A DNA stretch of 64,000 nt from JALZAI01 sp038212215. Its GTDB lineage: Bacteria; Actinomycetota; Actinomycetes; Mycobacteriales; Jatrophihabitantaceae. The translations under genes and the position numbers were made by a program. The stretch spans positions 321,339-385,338 of the forward strand of contig JBBQUT010000001.1 of the NCBI GenBank assembly GCA_038212215.1. Reading direction: 5' to 3'. Positions within the stretch are counted from its first letter, which is position 1, and every line of letters starts with the position of its first letter. Of the stretch, positions 1 through 7,876 are shown piece after piece. The notes under the pieces were generated by a model. The model did no database searches. It was not told where the DNA came from and saw nothing but the letters and a program-made list of their open reading frames with translations.

Positions 1-386
1 GGCAGTGCGACGATCTCGCGCGCCTGGAAGGGAAGCGCCTTCGCGCGAAGCTGGGGGCTGAGGTCAGGAACCTCCATGTCGCGCACCAACACCTGCTGGT
101 TGGCGATACCCAGAATGACGCGCCGGCAGGCGAACTTGTTCTCCGCCCAGAGTTGCTTGAGTGCAGCAGTCAACGCGGCTGGCTCGAGGATGACACCATT
201 CACAACCACACCGGGGGGGAGTGCGATGTGGCCAATGCCGTGCATCGTCACCGAGGGGCGCCCGTCGGTGATCTTAGGAGCGAGGACCGCGGCGCGGATC
301 GCGGTCGCGCCGATGTCGAGCCCGATCGTGTGCCCGTCGCGATTGAGGGCGCTGGCTCCCTTGGAGCCCCCCTTGTGCCGCGGCAT
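1..386 (-). CDS. pilM: Type IV pilus assembly protein PilM, N-terminal part (runs off the left edge)
   Basis: An actin-like ATPase that sits on the cytoplasmic face of the type IV pilus machine and links PilN/PilO to the motor. Only the first ~128 codons are in the window; the reading frame is open to base 1. Near the N-terminus the sequence IGLDIGATAIRAAVL is the nucleotide-binding phosphate-1 loop typical of PilM, followed by a strand ending in GVVVNGVILEPAALTAALK, also typical. The ATG at 384-386 lies 22 nt after the pilD stop, with a weak GAGAAG upstream, so it is the last visible gene of the pilB-to-pilM operon. PilN and PilO would be expected beyond the edge. Assignment rests on motif and synteny. 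Confidence 0.85.
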   Translation of the reverse strand, partial: MPRHKGGSKGASALNRDGHTIGLDIGATAIRAAVLAPKITDGRPSVTMHGIGHIALPPGVVVNGVILEPAALTAALKQLWAENKFACRRVILGIANQQVLVRDMEVPDLSPQLRAKALPFQAREIVAL

Positions 387-408
387 CACTAGTTTCACGG
401 TCTGCTTC

Positions 409-1200
409 TCATGCTCGCTGGATCAGGTGGGAGTAGGCGTCGGCCACGGGTGCACTGGCAAAGATCGCGAGCAGCGCCCCGGCGACCATTGCCGGTCCGA
501 ACGGAATCGCGGTCTTGCGACCCGCGTGCCGCGCGAGCACGAGTGCGACTGCAACAAGTGCGCCGATGAGGAAAGCAGCAAAGCTGCCAATGACGAGCGC
601 GGGGTACGAGAGGAAGCCGAGCGCTCCGCCGATGACGCCGGCCAACTTCACGTCGCCCAGACCCATTCCGGCCGGGTGAATGACGACGAGAGCGAGGTAG
701 AACGCGAAGAGCGCAGCCGCGCCGATCGCCGCGCGCAGCAACAGTTCGAGACTGCCGTCGAGGACTGACGCGAGGGCCAGCAGGATCGCCAAGACTGCGT
801 AGGACGGGTAGACGATCGCGTTCGGCAGCCGGTACACGTCGAGGTCTATCGCGGTGAGCGCGATGCCGACGGCGGCGAAGAAGAGATAGGCGGGCAGCGC
901 TTGCAGCAGGCCTAGGTGCGCGAGCTGAACGGAGATCGCCACGAATAGCAGCGCCGTCCCAAGTTCGACGAGCGGGTACCGCACGCCGATCGGTGTCCGG
1001 CAATCGGCACACCGACCACGCAGCATTAACCAGCCGAGCAAGGGAACGTTGTGCCGCGCCCGGATCGGCGCGGCGCATTCTGGGCAGTGCGATCCGGGCC
1101 GGACAAGCGATTCACCGCGCGGCACGCGGTAGATCACGACGTTGAGAAAGGAGCCGACAGCCAGACCAAGGATAGCGACAGGAACCAGCAATATTGGCAT
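409..1200 (-). CDS. pilD: Prepilin peptidase (A24 family) PilD
   Basis: Polytopic membrane aspartyl protease that cleaves the prepilin leader after Gly and N-methylates the new N-terminal Phe. The 263-residue protein has the full bifunctional layout. An N-terminal GSFLNVVIYRVP segment is followed by two CxxC pairs (C39/C42 and C64/C67), the zinc-binding methyltransferase-type loop. The two catalytic Asp regions are AIDLDVYRLPN (~117-127) and GMGLGDVKL (~177-185). Multiple hydrophobic helices follow. It lies 118 nt downstream of the first pilin and 22 nt before pilM, so its substrates, the adjacent class III-type pilins, are encoded in the same operon. Confidence 0.95.
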   Translation of the reverse strand: MPILLVPVAILGLAVGSFLNVVIYRVPRGESLVRPGSHCPECAAPIRARHNVPLLGWLMLRGRCADCRTPIGVRYPLVELGTALLFVAISVQLAHLGLLQALPAYLFFAAVGIALTAIDLDVYRLPNAIVYPSYAVLAILLALASVLDGSLELLLRAAIGAAALFAFYLALVVIHPAGMGLGDVKLAGVIGGALGFLSYPALVIGSFAAFLIGALVAVALVLARHAGRKTAIPFGPAMVAGALLAIFASAPVADAYSHLIQRA

Positions 1201-1318
1201 GTGCTACCTCCTCAAAATGCCAATCAGGATTTCGACTCTATTTATCAAGACTACAATTACAGCGTCTCTGCTCGTTGGAGCGAGTGCTGCCCGGCAACTA
1301 CATGACGCCTAGTGGCAA

Positions 1319-1801
1319 TTACGCGCAGGTCGTCGTGACGACGGTCGGAAGTGTCGCCTCGGTTTTTACGGCCCCACCCGTTCCACTCGCGTAGCAGTAG
1401 TACTTGTTCGTGGTACCTGATGAGCTGATTGAGTACAGGACATACGATGTGGCCTTCGTCGCTGCGACCGGGAAGTAAGTGAGCGTTGTATCAGCACCCT
1501 TGGTGGCGATCTGGGTAGTACATCCGGGCAGCGTGGCAGGAGAGGTGGGCAATGCGCCCCCGGTTGTAGTTCCATCTGGGTAGGTGCCGAGGTCTGTAGA
1601 ACATTGCTCGAGGGTGCTGATGGCGTTGCGCAGGTCGGACTGCGCGGACTTGTCGTTTGCACCCTTGCGGTAGTTCAGGTATAGCGGGATGGCGATTGCG
1701 ATCAGGATGCCGATGATGACGACGACCACGAGCAGTTCGATCAGGGTGAAGCCCTTCTCACCGTTGTCGCGCTTCTCGCGAAGTTTCGCCAGGTTCAACA
1801 T
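1319..1801 (-). CDS. pilA: Type IV major-type pilin, copy 1 (PilA)
   Basis: Secreted structural subunit of a type IV pilus, 160 residues. A short basic leader ends in Gly and is followed by FTLIELLVVVVIIGILIAIAIP, the hydrophobic assembly helix with Glu5 intact; cleavage is expected at G|F. The C-terminal domain is Thr/Ser-rich with three Cys available for a pilin disulphide. The reading frame is open further upstream, but the ATG at 1799-1801 is chosen because GGAGG precedes it by 5 nt and all three tandem pilins start with MLNLA at this point. Its first ~60 residues are nearly identical to copies 2 and 3, while the C-terminal half differs. A hairpin lies in its leader at 1804-1818. Confidence 0.95.
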   Translation of the reverse strand: MLNLAKLREKRDNGEKGFTLIELLVVVVIIGILIAIAIPLYLNYRKGANDKSAQSDLRNAISTLEQCSTDLGTYPDGTTTGGALPTSPATLPGCTTQIATKGADTTLTYFPVAATKATSYVLYSISSSGTTNKYYCYASGTGGAVKTEATLPTVVTTTCA

Positions 1802-1803
1802 GG

Positions 1804-1818
1804 GAGCCTCCAAGGCTC
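1804..1818 (-). promoter_or_regulatory. Leader hairpin overlapping the RBS of pilin copy 1
   Basis: Inverted arms GAGCC (1804-1808) and GGCTC (1814-1818) enclose a 5-nt loop. The Shine-Dalgarno sequence GGAGG (minus strand, 1807-1811) lies across the loop and the start-codon-proximal arm. The same structure occurs at the other two pilins with different loop bases, so it may control translation. Function is inferred. Confidence 0.5.
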
Positions 1819-1911
1819 TAGCGGGACTCGGCGCTGAGGTGCCGATCATTTCCCTCAACTGGCAACATCGGCATCGATGACGCCTGCTTGATTCTTTCGG
1901 AGCGATTCCTC

Positions 1912-1929
1912 GGTCACGATTGGGTAACG
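1912..1929 (-). promoter_or_regulatory. 18-nt conserved element upstream of pilin copy 1
   Basis: On the plus strand GGTCACGATTGGGTAACG. An element identical at 17 of 18 positions lies at 3215-3232, a similar distance (~111 nt) upstream of pilin copy 3. The sequence between element and start codon is also partly shared. It is either a promoter/operator of the pilin leader or a by-product of gene duplication. The rest of the 1802-2080 gap shows no further gene. Confidence 0.4.
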
Positions 1930-2080
1930 GCATCGGCCTCGGACAGCAAGAACCGCCCACGTCACGCCGAAAGGCGCGCTACGTGGGTGGCGCTAGTTGG
2001 GATAGTGCAGCGGTCGGCGGAAATGATCTTCGCAGAAGCGCCAATTGGGCACGCCGCGCACACATATAGAGCGCGACCAC

Positions 2081-2528
2081 CTAGCAACTGGTGTTATTTG
2101 CCGCGACAGTCTTGACGGGCCCACCCCTGGCGCTGTTGTAGCAGTAGAACTTCGGCGCACCGCTTGAATTCGAAGTCTGGAGTATGTAGGAAATCACGAG
2201 GCCCGTAGCTGGCGGTGTGAAGAGGTCGACCGTGGTTGTTTGTTCTTAGCTTGAGAACAGCGGTGGCGGAAGTCCCGCAGCCGGTCAACGTGCCGCTCGT
2301 GCCAAGCGTGACCGCCGGATACACGGACGGAGAAGAATCAGCGAAGCACTGTTCCATCGTGCTGATGGCGTTGCGGAGGTCGGACTGCGCGGACTTGTTG
2401 TTTGCACCCTTGCGGTAGTTCAGGTATAGCGGGATGGCGATTGCGATCAGGATGCCGATGATGACGACGACCACGAGCAGCTCGATCAGGGCGAAACCGT
2501 TCTCGCGAAGCTTTGCCAAGTTCAACAT
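2081..2528 (-). pseudogene. Frameshifted type IV pilin, copy 2
   Basis: The gene starts at an ATG (2526-2528) behind GGAGG, like its neighbours, and encodes the canonical pilin helix. The leader is shorter and Thr2 is replaced by Ala (G|FALIE). After about 95 codons the frame is lost: read as it stands, translation ends at 2094 with a non-pilin tail. In the neighbouring frame the expected pilin end is intact: TTVDLFTPPATG, later YILQTSNSSGAPKFYCYNSA, terminating at TAG 2081-2083. Alignment with copy 3 indicates one extra base, probably an A in the minus-strand AACAAACAAC around 2244-2253. It could be a true decayed copy, a slippage variant or a sequencing error. Confidence 0.75.
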
Positions 2529-2530
2529 AG

Positions 2531-2546
2531 GAGCCTCCAAAGGCTC
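2531..2546 (-). promoter_or_regulatory. Leader hairpin overlapping the RBS of pilin copy 2
   Basis: Arms GAGCC (2531-2535) and GGCTC (2542-2546) with a 6-nt loop, placed relative to GGAGG and the ATG as in the other two pilins. It is kept although the gene is frameshifted. Function is inferred from conservation. Confidence 0.45.
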
Positions 2547-2630
2547 TAGCGCGACGCGGCGGGCGCGGTGCCGACCGTTCCTCTCACCGGTCCAGACACC
2601 GCGACTACGTGTAGTTCGATGCCGCGCGGG

Positions 2631-3104
2631 CTAGCAGCCGGTGGTCTTCGTTGCAACGGTCTGGACGGGTCCACCCTTGGCGCTGTTGTAACAGTAATAC
2701 TTCGGCGAGCCGCTTAGGTTGGATGTCTGGAGTATGTAGGAAGGCGGCGAAGCTGTCGGCGTGAAGAGGTCGACCGTGGTGTCTCCGCTCAGGGTGAGTT
2801 TGGTGGTGCCGGTTCCGCATGTGGCGGCCATCCCCCCGCCCGGCGATGCCGCCGTGGTGCCTGTTGCTACTGTGGGATACACGCTCGGAGAAGAATCGTT
2901 AAAGCACTGTTCCATCGTGCTGATCGCGTTGCGCAGGTCCGACTGGGCGGACTTGTCGTTCGCGCCCTTCCGGTAGTTCAGGTAGAGCGGGATGGCGATG
3001 GCGATCAGGATGCCGATGATCACGACGACCACCAGCAGTTCGATCAGGGTGAAGCCCTTCTCACCGTTTTCGCGCTTCGCGCGAAGGTTTGCCAGGTTCA
3101 ACAT
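2631..3104 (-). CDS. pilA: Type IV major-type pilin, copy 3 (PilA)
   Basis: Pilus structural subunit of 157 residues, first of the three pilins to be transcribed after pilC. The leader MLNLANLRAKRENGEKG is followed by FTLIELLVVVVIIG, with Glu5 present. The C-terminal domain includes a Gly-rich loop, three Cys, and a YYCYNSAKGGPVQT strand that matches the out-of-frame end of copy 2. The start ATG (3102-3104) has GGAGG 5 nt upstream. The gene lies ~150 nt downstream of pilC, with its own leader, so it may be transcribed from a separate promoter in addition to operon read-through. High abundance of the product is expected for a major pilin but cannot be seen from sequence. Confidence 0.95.
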   Translation of the reverse strand: MLNLANLRAKRENGEKGFTLIELLVVVVIIGILIAIAIPLYLNYRKGANDKSAQSDLRNAISTMEQCFNDSSPSVYPTVATGTTAASPGGGMAATCGTGTTKLTLSGDTTVDLFTPTASPPSYILQTSNLSGSPKYYCYNSAKGGPVQTVATKTTGC

Positions 3105-3106
3105 GG

Positions 3107-3122
3107 GAGCCTCCAGAGGCTC
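3107..3122 (-). promoter_or_regulatory. Leader hairpin overlapping the RBS of pilin copy 3
   Basis: A perfect 7-nt inverted repeat, GAGCCTC (3107-3113) and GAGGCTC (3116-3122), with only two bases between. The realistic fold is a 5-bp GAGCC/GGCTC stem with a 6-nt loop containing part of the GGAGG ribosome binding site. It is the strongest of the three copies. Confidence 0.5.
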
Positions 3123-3214
3123 TAGCGGGACTCGGCGGGGACGTGCCGATCGTTTCCCTCACCAACCCGAATCGGCATCCACGTCGTGCGCTTAAGGCGT
3201 CTGCCCGGTAACGT

Positions 3215-3232
3215 GGTCACGATTGAGTAACG
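3215..3232 (-). promoter_or_regulatory. 18-nt conserved element upstream of pilin copy 3
   Basis: On the plus strand GGTCACGATTGAGTAACG, matching 1912-1929 at 17 of 18 positions. It lies between the pilC stop and the pilin start, ~110 nt from the ATG. No copy is present in the ~100-nt gap before pilin copy 2. Promoter or operator role is inferred. Confidence 0.4.
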
Positions 3233-3254
3233 ACGACCCTGCCCGGCGTGCGGA

Positions 3255-4481
3255 TCAGCTCTGGATGTGACCGTAGATGGAGAACATCGGCAGGTACAGG
3301 GCTACAACCATCGCGCCGATGACCACGCCCATGAGCACGACGAGCAGCGGCTCCATGGCCGAGGTAAGCGATTCGGTCGAGGTCTCGACCTCGGCGTCGT
3401 AGTAGTCGGCGAGCTTGTCGAGCATGTCGGTGATCTGCCCGGTCTCCTCACCGACCTGCATCATCTGGGTGACCATGGACGGGAAGAGCGGATGCTTCTC
3501 CAACGCGGTGGACATCTGGCCACCCATCCGCACGGTGTCGCGTACGTCGTCCATGGCTTCGGTGATAACTGAATTTCCCGAGGTGCCACCGACAATTTCG
3601 AGCGCCTGAAGGATCGGCACGCCCACACCGAGCAGCGTGCCGAGGTTACGTGACCAGCGGCTGATCGCGAGCTTGGTGAAGAGGCTGCCGAACACGGGCA
3701 GTTTCAGTTTGCGCCGATCCACCCGCAGGCGGAATGAGTGATTCTGCTGCACGGCGCGCCGGAAGGCCTTGCGCCCTATGAAGGTGCCGCCGACGATCAG
3801 CGGCAGCACCCAGTACATGTTGTGCGAGAGCGTCACGAGCACTTGCGTCGGCGCGGGAAGGGCGCCGCCTAGCTGCTTGAACATGGTCTCGAAGATCGGC
3901 ACGATGAAGATGATCACTCCCGTACCCAGAATGAACGAGAAAATAAGCACGATCACCGGGTAGGTCATCGCGGACTTGATTTTCGCGCGCAGGTTGGCGT
4001 CAGCCTCATACATCTTGGCGATGCGGGCCAGCGCGTCGTCGAGGAAGCCGCCGGTCTCGCCGGCCCTGATCATATTGATCATCAGCGGCGGGAACTCGTC
4101 CGGATAATTCATCATGGCCTTGGAGAGTGTGGAGCCTTCTTCTACGTCTTCGCGAACCTTGCCGACCGCAGCTTTTAGTTTCGCATTGCTGGTCTGCTCC
4201 TCGAGAATGCCGAGCGAGCGGAGCAGGGCGAGGCCCGACGATGTCATCGAGGCGAATTGCTTGGCGAAGATGGCGAGATCGCGTAGCGACGTCCGCTTGC
4301 TGAAGCCGGGAAGCTTCAATTCCATGTTCATCCCGGAGCCCTCGCCAGACACGTCCAGCGGCACGAGCTTCTGGTTAGCCAGCGTCGCTGCTGCTGCCTC
4401 TTTCGAGTCCGATTCGAGCTTGCCCTTGACGACGGCGCCGCTCGCGTTGAGTGCCTCGTAGGTGAAAGTCTTTGTCGCCAT
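3255..4481 (-). CDS. pilC: Type IV pilus inner-membrane platform protein PilC
   Basis: Integral membrane core protein (T2SF/GspF family) that couples the PilB and PilT ATPases to pilin insertion and removal. It has 408 residues, the usual family length. Two repeated cytoplasmic helical domains are visible: one around FAKQFASMTSSGLALLRSLG, the other around RNLGTLLGVGVPILQALEIV. Three membrane segments occur near residues 170-195, 220-240 and 375-400. The characteristic GLALLRSLGILEEQ and MMQVGEETGQITDML stretches support the call. It begins 2 nt after the pilT stop, so the two are translationally coupled within the operon. Confidence 0.95.
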   Translation of the reverse strand: MATKTFTYEALNASGAVVKGKLESDSKEAAAATLANQKLVPLDVSGEGSGMNMELKLPGFSKRTSLRDLAIFAKQFASMTSSGLALLRSLGILEEQTSNAKLKAAVGKVREDVEEGSTLSKAMMNYPDEFPPLMINMIRAGETGGFLDDALARIAKMYEADANLRAKIKSAMTYPVIVLIFSFILGTGVIIFIVPIFETMFKQLGGALPAPTQVLVTLSHNMYWVLPLIVGGTFIGRKAFRRAVQQNHSFRLRVDRRKLKLPVFGSLFTKLAISRWSRNLGTLLGVGVPILQALEIVGGTSGNSVITEAMDDVRDTVRMGGQMSTALEKHPLFPSMVTQMMQVGEETGQITDMLDKLADYYDAEVETSTESLTSAMEPLLVVLMGVVIGAMVVALYLPMFSIYGHIQS

Positions 4482-4483
4482 GA

Positions 4484-5617
4484 TCAGATCCTCGCCAGTC
4501 GCTTGAATTCACTTGGATCGTGAGCCAGTTCCATTGCAATGGTCTTGCTGATGAGCCGTTCGTTGTAACGCTGCGCGAGGTGCTGGTCGAAGCTGATCAT
4601 TCCGAGTTCGCCCGACGACTGGAGGAAAGTCGGGATCTGGTGCACCTTGCCCTCGCGGATGAGGTTGCGGATCGCCGGCGTGACTACCATGACCTCGCAC
4701 ACCGTCGTGCGGCCCGCGCCGTCGCGGGTCGGCACCAGCGCCTGGGTGACGACGCCCATCATGCAGTTCGCGAGCTGGGCACGGATCTGCTGCTGCTGGT
4801 GCGAAGGAAAGATGTCGATGAGCCGGTCGATGGTCTGCGCCGCCGACTGGGTGTGCAGCGTGGCGAGCACGAGGTGACCGGTTTCGGCGGCGGTGATCGC
4901 GACAGCGGTCGTCTCCAGGTCGCGCAGCTCGCCGACCAGGATGATGTCCGGGTCCTGCCGCAGCGCGTGCCGCAACGCCGTTGCGAAGTCATGGGTGTCC
5001 TCACCGACCTCACGCTGGTTCACCACGCAGCGGGCGTGATTGTGCAGGTACTCGATCGGATCCTCGATCGTCATGATGTGCGCCGAGCGGGTCTTATTGG
5101 CGACGTCGAGCAGGCTCGCAAGGGTCGTGGACTTGCCCGAGCCGGTAGGCCCGGTGACGAGCACGAGCCCGCGGGGCAGATGCGCGAAGCGGTCGATGTC
5201 AGGGGGCAGCCCGAGTTCGGCGAGATTGCGAATGTGGTGCGGGATGGTGCGCAGCACCGCGCCGACGGAGTTGCGCTGCTGGAAGACGTTGACGCGGAAC
5301 CGGCTGACGTTGCGCAGCGAGTACGAGGTGTCGAGCTCGTGGGTCTGCTCGTAGGTCTCCCAATGCGCCGGGCTGAGGATCGAGCGCACCAGCGCCTTCG
5401 TGTCGTCGGGGGTCAGTACAGCGTGGTCCTCGACGTGCAGCAACGATCCGTGCACCCGAATGCAGGGGGGCACCCCGGCGCTGAGGTGCAGATCGGATCC
5501 GCCTCGCGCCACGCTCATCTTCAGCAGATCGTCCATCGCGGTTTTTGGATCGTCGTCAATCGCGCGCGCCGCCGGCGGACGTGGATAACTGGGGTCGAGC
5601 GGCGATATGACAGTCAT
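4484..5617 (-). CDS. pilT: Twitching-motility retraction ATPase PilT
   Basis: Hexameric secretion ATPase that powers pilus retraction. In 377 residues it shows an N-terminal PAS-like half starting at MDDLLKMSVARGGSDLHLSAG, then Walker A GPTGSGKSTT, the Asp box and Walker B (DPDIILVGELRD), and a His box around TGHLVLATLHT. The retraction-specific C-terminal AIRNLIREGK motif is intact, which separates it from PilB. About 26 residues precede the usual PilT start. It follows pilB by 12 nt and precedes pilC by 2 nt. Having both extension and retraction ATPases in one operon argues for a dynamic pilus rather than a static secretion pseudopilus. Confidence 0.95.
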   Translation of the reverse strand: MTVISPLDPSYPRPPAARAIDDDPKTAMDDLLKMSVARGGSDLHLSAGVPPCIRVHGSLLHVEDHAVLTPDDTKALVRSILSPAHWETYEQTHELDTSYSLRNVSRFRVNVFQQRNSVGAVLRTIPHHIRNLAELGLPPDIDRFAHLPRGLVLVTGPTGSGKSTTLASLLDVANKTRSAHIMTIEDPIEYLHNHARCVVNQREVGEDTHDFATALRHALRQDPDIILVGELRDLETTAVAITAAETGHLVLATLHTQSAAQTIDRLIDIFPSHQQQQIRAQLANCMMGVVTQALVPTRDGAGRTTVCEVMVVTPAIRNLIREGKVHQIPTFLQSSGELGMISFDQHLAQRYNERLISKTIAMELAHDPSEFKRLARI

Positions 5618-5629
5618 GAGTACCTCGGT

Positions 5630-7288
5630 TTAGACGGTGACACGGAGAATCTCCTCGACGGTGGTAAGGCCGGCAGCGGCCTTGCGCAGCCCGTCCTCGC
5701 GAAGCGTGATCATGCCCTCGGCGATGGCGACCCGGCGGATCTCGGTGGTGGAGCCGTTCGACACCGCAAGGCGCTCGATCTCCTCGGACACCTGCATGAC
5801 CTCGTTGACGGAGAGCCGGCCGCGGTATCCGGTCTGCCCGCACGAGCGGCAGCCGACCGGCTTCCACAACTTCTCGGGTATCTCGACCGCGTCACTGGGC
5901 CAGCCGATCGCCGCGATCTCGTCGGCTGTCGGGGCGAAGGCCTCCTTGCACCATTCACACAGCCGGCGCGAGAGCCGCTGCGCGAGCACGCACTCCAGCG
6001 AGGAGCCGATCAGGAACGGCTCGATGCCCATCTCGATGAGCCGGGTGATGGCGCTCGGGGCGTCGTTGGTGTGCAGCGTTGACAGCACGAGGTGGCCGGT
6101 GAGCGCGGCCTCGACGGCCAGGTGCGCGGTCACCCGGTCGCGGATCTCGCCGATCAGCACAACATCCGGGTCCGACCGCAGGATGGCGGGCAGCACCGCC
6201 GCAAACGTCATCCCGGCCTTGTGGTTGACCTGGACCTGATTGACTCCCTCGACCCGGTACTCGACCGGGTCCTCGACCGTAATGATGTTGAACTCCGGCG
6301 TGCTGATCTCGGTCAGGGTCGCGTACAACGTGGTCGACTTGCCTGATCCGGTCGGGCCGGTGACCAGCACCATGCCGTGCGGCCGATTGAACGCCTTCGC
6401 GTAACGGGCGTAGATGTCCTCGGAGAAACCGAGCTTCTTCAGGTCCAGGTCGATGCCACCGGTGTCCAGGACGCGGAGCACGATCTTCTCGCCCCACACG
6501 GTGGGCAGCGTCGCGAGGCGCAGGTCTACCTTGTGCTTATCGAGGCGGACCGTGATCCGCCCGTTCTGCGGGATGCGCTTCTCGGTGATGTCGACGTTCG
6601 CCATGATCTTGAGGCGGGAGATCAACGGGGACTGCACGGCCGCCGGGATCCGGTCCACCTCGTGCAGCACCCCGTCGATGCGGAACCGGACGCGTAGGTC
6701 GTGCTCGTTGGGTTCGAGATGCAGGTCCGAGGCCCGGCTCTGGATCGCCTGCTCGATCAGCGAGTTGACGTAGCGGACGATCGGCGCGTCGTCCTCCTGC
6801 GCCTTGATCGATTCGTTGGCGGTCTCGGTCGTCCCGACGATGTCACCGAGGTCGCTGTCTTCGCGCTTGAGCCGATCGATCAGCTTGCGCAACTCGCTGC
6901 GTGCGGCCACGACCGGGACGATGTGCATACCGGACGTGGCCCGCGCGTCATCGAGGGCCACCACGTCTTCCGGGTCGCTGACTGCGACAGTCAGATCGTT
7001 GCCGTTGATCGAGATTCCCATGATCCGGTGGCGCATGACCAGCGCTAGCGGAATTTTCGCCATCGCGGCCGGGTCGACCGGGTAGCCCACCAGATCGACG
7101 AAATTGAGGCCGTTGGCGTCGGCGGAGGCCTCGATCAGCTCCATCTCGGTGACGATGCGGTCATTGATCAGGATGTCGCGGATCGAGCGGTTGGTGCTCT
7201 CCGCCTCTTCGGCCGCCCCCTGCAGGGCGAGCGCGTCCACCCCGCGCGCTTGCAGCGCGTCCAACAGCGGGCGATACGACGCGAACAC
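5630..7288 (-). CDS. pilB: Type IV pilus extension ATPase PilB
   Basis: Hexameric ATPase driving pilus polymerisation, 552 residues. The N-terminal ~150 residues form a MshEN/GspE-N type domain, which in some homologues binds cyclic di-GMP. The ATPase core follows, with Walker A GPTGSGKSTT, Walker B DPDVVLIGEIRD and a LSTLHTNDAPSAITRL His box. Near the C-terminus two Cys pairs (CEWC and CRSCG) form the zinc site typical of PilB/GspE. It is the first gene of the pilus operon; the next upstream gene on this strand ends ~100 nt away and a hairpin lies in that gap. Two GGDEF-EAL proteins encoded nearby make c-di-GMP control plausible, but this is inference. Confidence 0.95.
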   Translation of the reverse strand: MFASYRPLLDALQARGVDALALQGAAEEAESTNRSIRDILINDRIVTEMELIEASADANGLNFVDLVGYPVDPAAMAKIPLALVMRHRIMGISINGNDLTVAVSDPEDVVALDDARATSGMHIVPVVAARSELRKLIDRLKREDSDLGDIVGTTETANESIKAQEDDAPIVRYVNSLIEQAIQSRASDLHLEPNEHDLRVRFRIDGVLHEVDRIPAAVQSPLISRLKIMANVDITEKRIPQNGRITVRLDKHKVDLRLATLPTVWGEKIVLRVLDTGGIDLDLKKLGFSEDIYARYAKAFNRPHGMVLVTGPTGSGKSTTLYATLTEISTPEFNIITVEDPVEYRVEGVNQVQVNHKAGMTFAAVLPAILRSDPDVVLIGEIRDRVTAHLAVEAALTGHLVLSTLHTNDAPSAITRLIEMGIEPFLIGSSLECVLAQRLSRRLCEWCKEAFAPTADEIAAIGWPSDAVEIPEKLWKPVGCRSCGQTGYRGRLSVNEVMQVSEEIERLAVSNGSTTEIRRVAIAEGMITLREDGLRKAAAGLTTVEEILRVTV

Positions 7289-7313
7289 GACCGACCCCTT
7301 TCGAACCCCGTTT

Positions 7314-7334
7314 GCCTCTGCCGCTGGCGGAGGC
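7314..7334. other. Hairpin between the CBS gene and pilB
   Basis: Arms GCCTCTGCC (7314-7322) and GGCGGAGGC (7326-7334) form a 9-bp stem, with one G-T wobble on the plus strand, around a GCT loop. It sits between the end of the CBS-domain gene and the pilB start. No T-run follows on the minus strand, so a canonical intrinsic terminator is not supported. It could still act as a terminator or leader structure. Confidence 0.35.
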
Positions 7335-7386
7335 CTTCTTGGGGTCTATCGGACGATCGAGGTCGGAACTTGAGCGCTGTAAAGAA

Positions 7387-7818
7387 TTAGCCAGTGATGT
7401 ACTGCTCGAGGTGGTGGCGGTCCTGCTCGAGTGCGTGCATCCGGCTGACCACCACGTCGCCGATCGACACGATGCCGACCAGCGCAGCGCCGTCCAATAC
7501 CGGCATGTGCCGGAAGCGCCGCTCGGTCATGGTGGTGGCGACCGAGTCGACCGGATCGTCGGGCCCGCAGCTGATGACCGGGCTGACCATCAGGTCGGCG
7601 ACGGTCGCCTGCAGAACCTCGGCGCCGCCGCTGTGCAGCCGCCGGACGATGTCGCGTTCGGACACGATTCCGACGACCGCATCATGGTCGACCACCACCA
7701 GGGCGCCGATCCTGTGCTCGGCGAGCAGCCCCAGCAGTTCGCTCACCGTCGCGGAGGGCGAGATGGTCACCACGGCGGTCCCCGCAGTCTTGTGTCGCAA
7801 GATGTCTGAGATCAGCAC
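7387..7818 (-). CDS. CBS-domain-pair protein
   Basis: A small soluble protein of 143 residues made of two tandem CBS motifs (Bateman module). The first spans ~residues 10-65 with GIVSERDIVRRLHS, the second ~75-130 with RHMPVLDGAALVGIVSIGDVV. Such stand-alone actinobacterial proteins usually bind adenine nucleotides or other adenosyl ligands and act as energy or stress sensors; no catalytic domain is attached. It lies between the downstream pilB and the upstream GGDEF-EAL gene on the same strand (58 nt from the latter), so co-transcription with the cyclic-di-GMP protein is possible. The actual ligand cannot be read from sequence. Confidence 0.9.
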   Translation of the reverse strand: MLISDILRHKTAGTAVVTISPSATVSELLGLLAEHRIGALVVVDHDAVVGIVSERDIVRRLHSGGAEVLQATVADLMVSPVISCGPDDPVDSVATTMTERRFRHMPVLDGAALVGIVSIGDVVVSRMHALEQDRHHLEQYITG

Positions 7819-7876
7819 CGACTTGCTCCCTGTTGCCTCGCCGACGCCCTACGCCGACGTGTGCTCCTGACGGTAG

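Noticed and set aside
2094..2290. Programmed ribosomal frameshift in pilin copy 2
   Set aside because: The overlap has no classical slippery heptamer with a following structure, and the copy lacks other conserved features, so a mutation is simpler.
4520..6082. 520-codon open frame on the plus strand
   Set aside because: It lies antisense across pilT and pilB, which are certain. Long antisense frames are common at this GC content; composition is Arg/Asp/Val-rich without domains.
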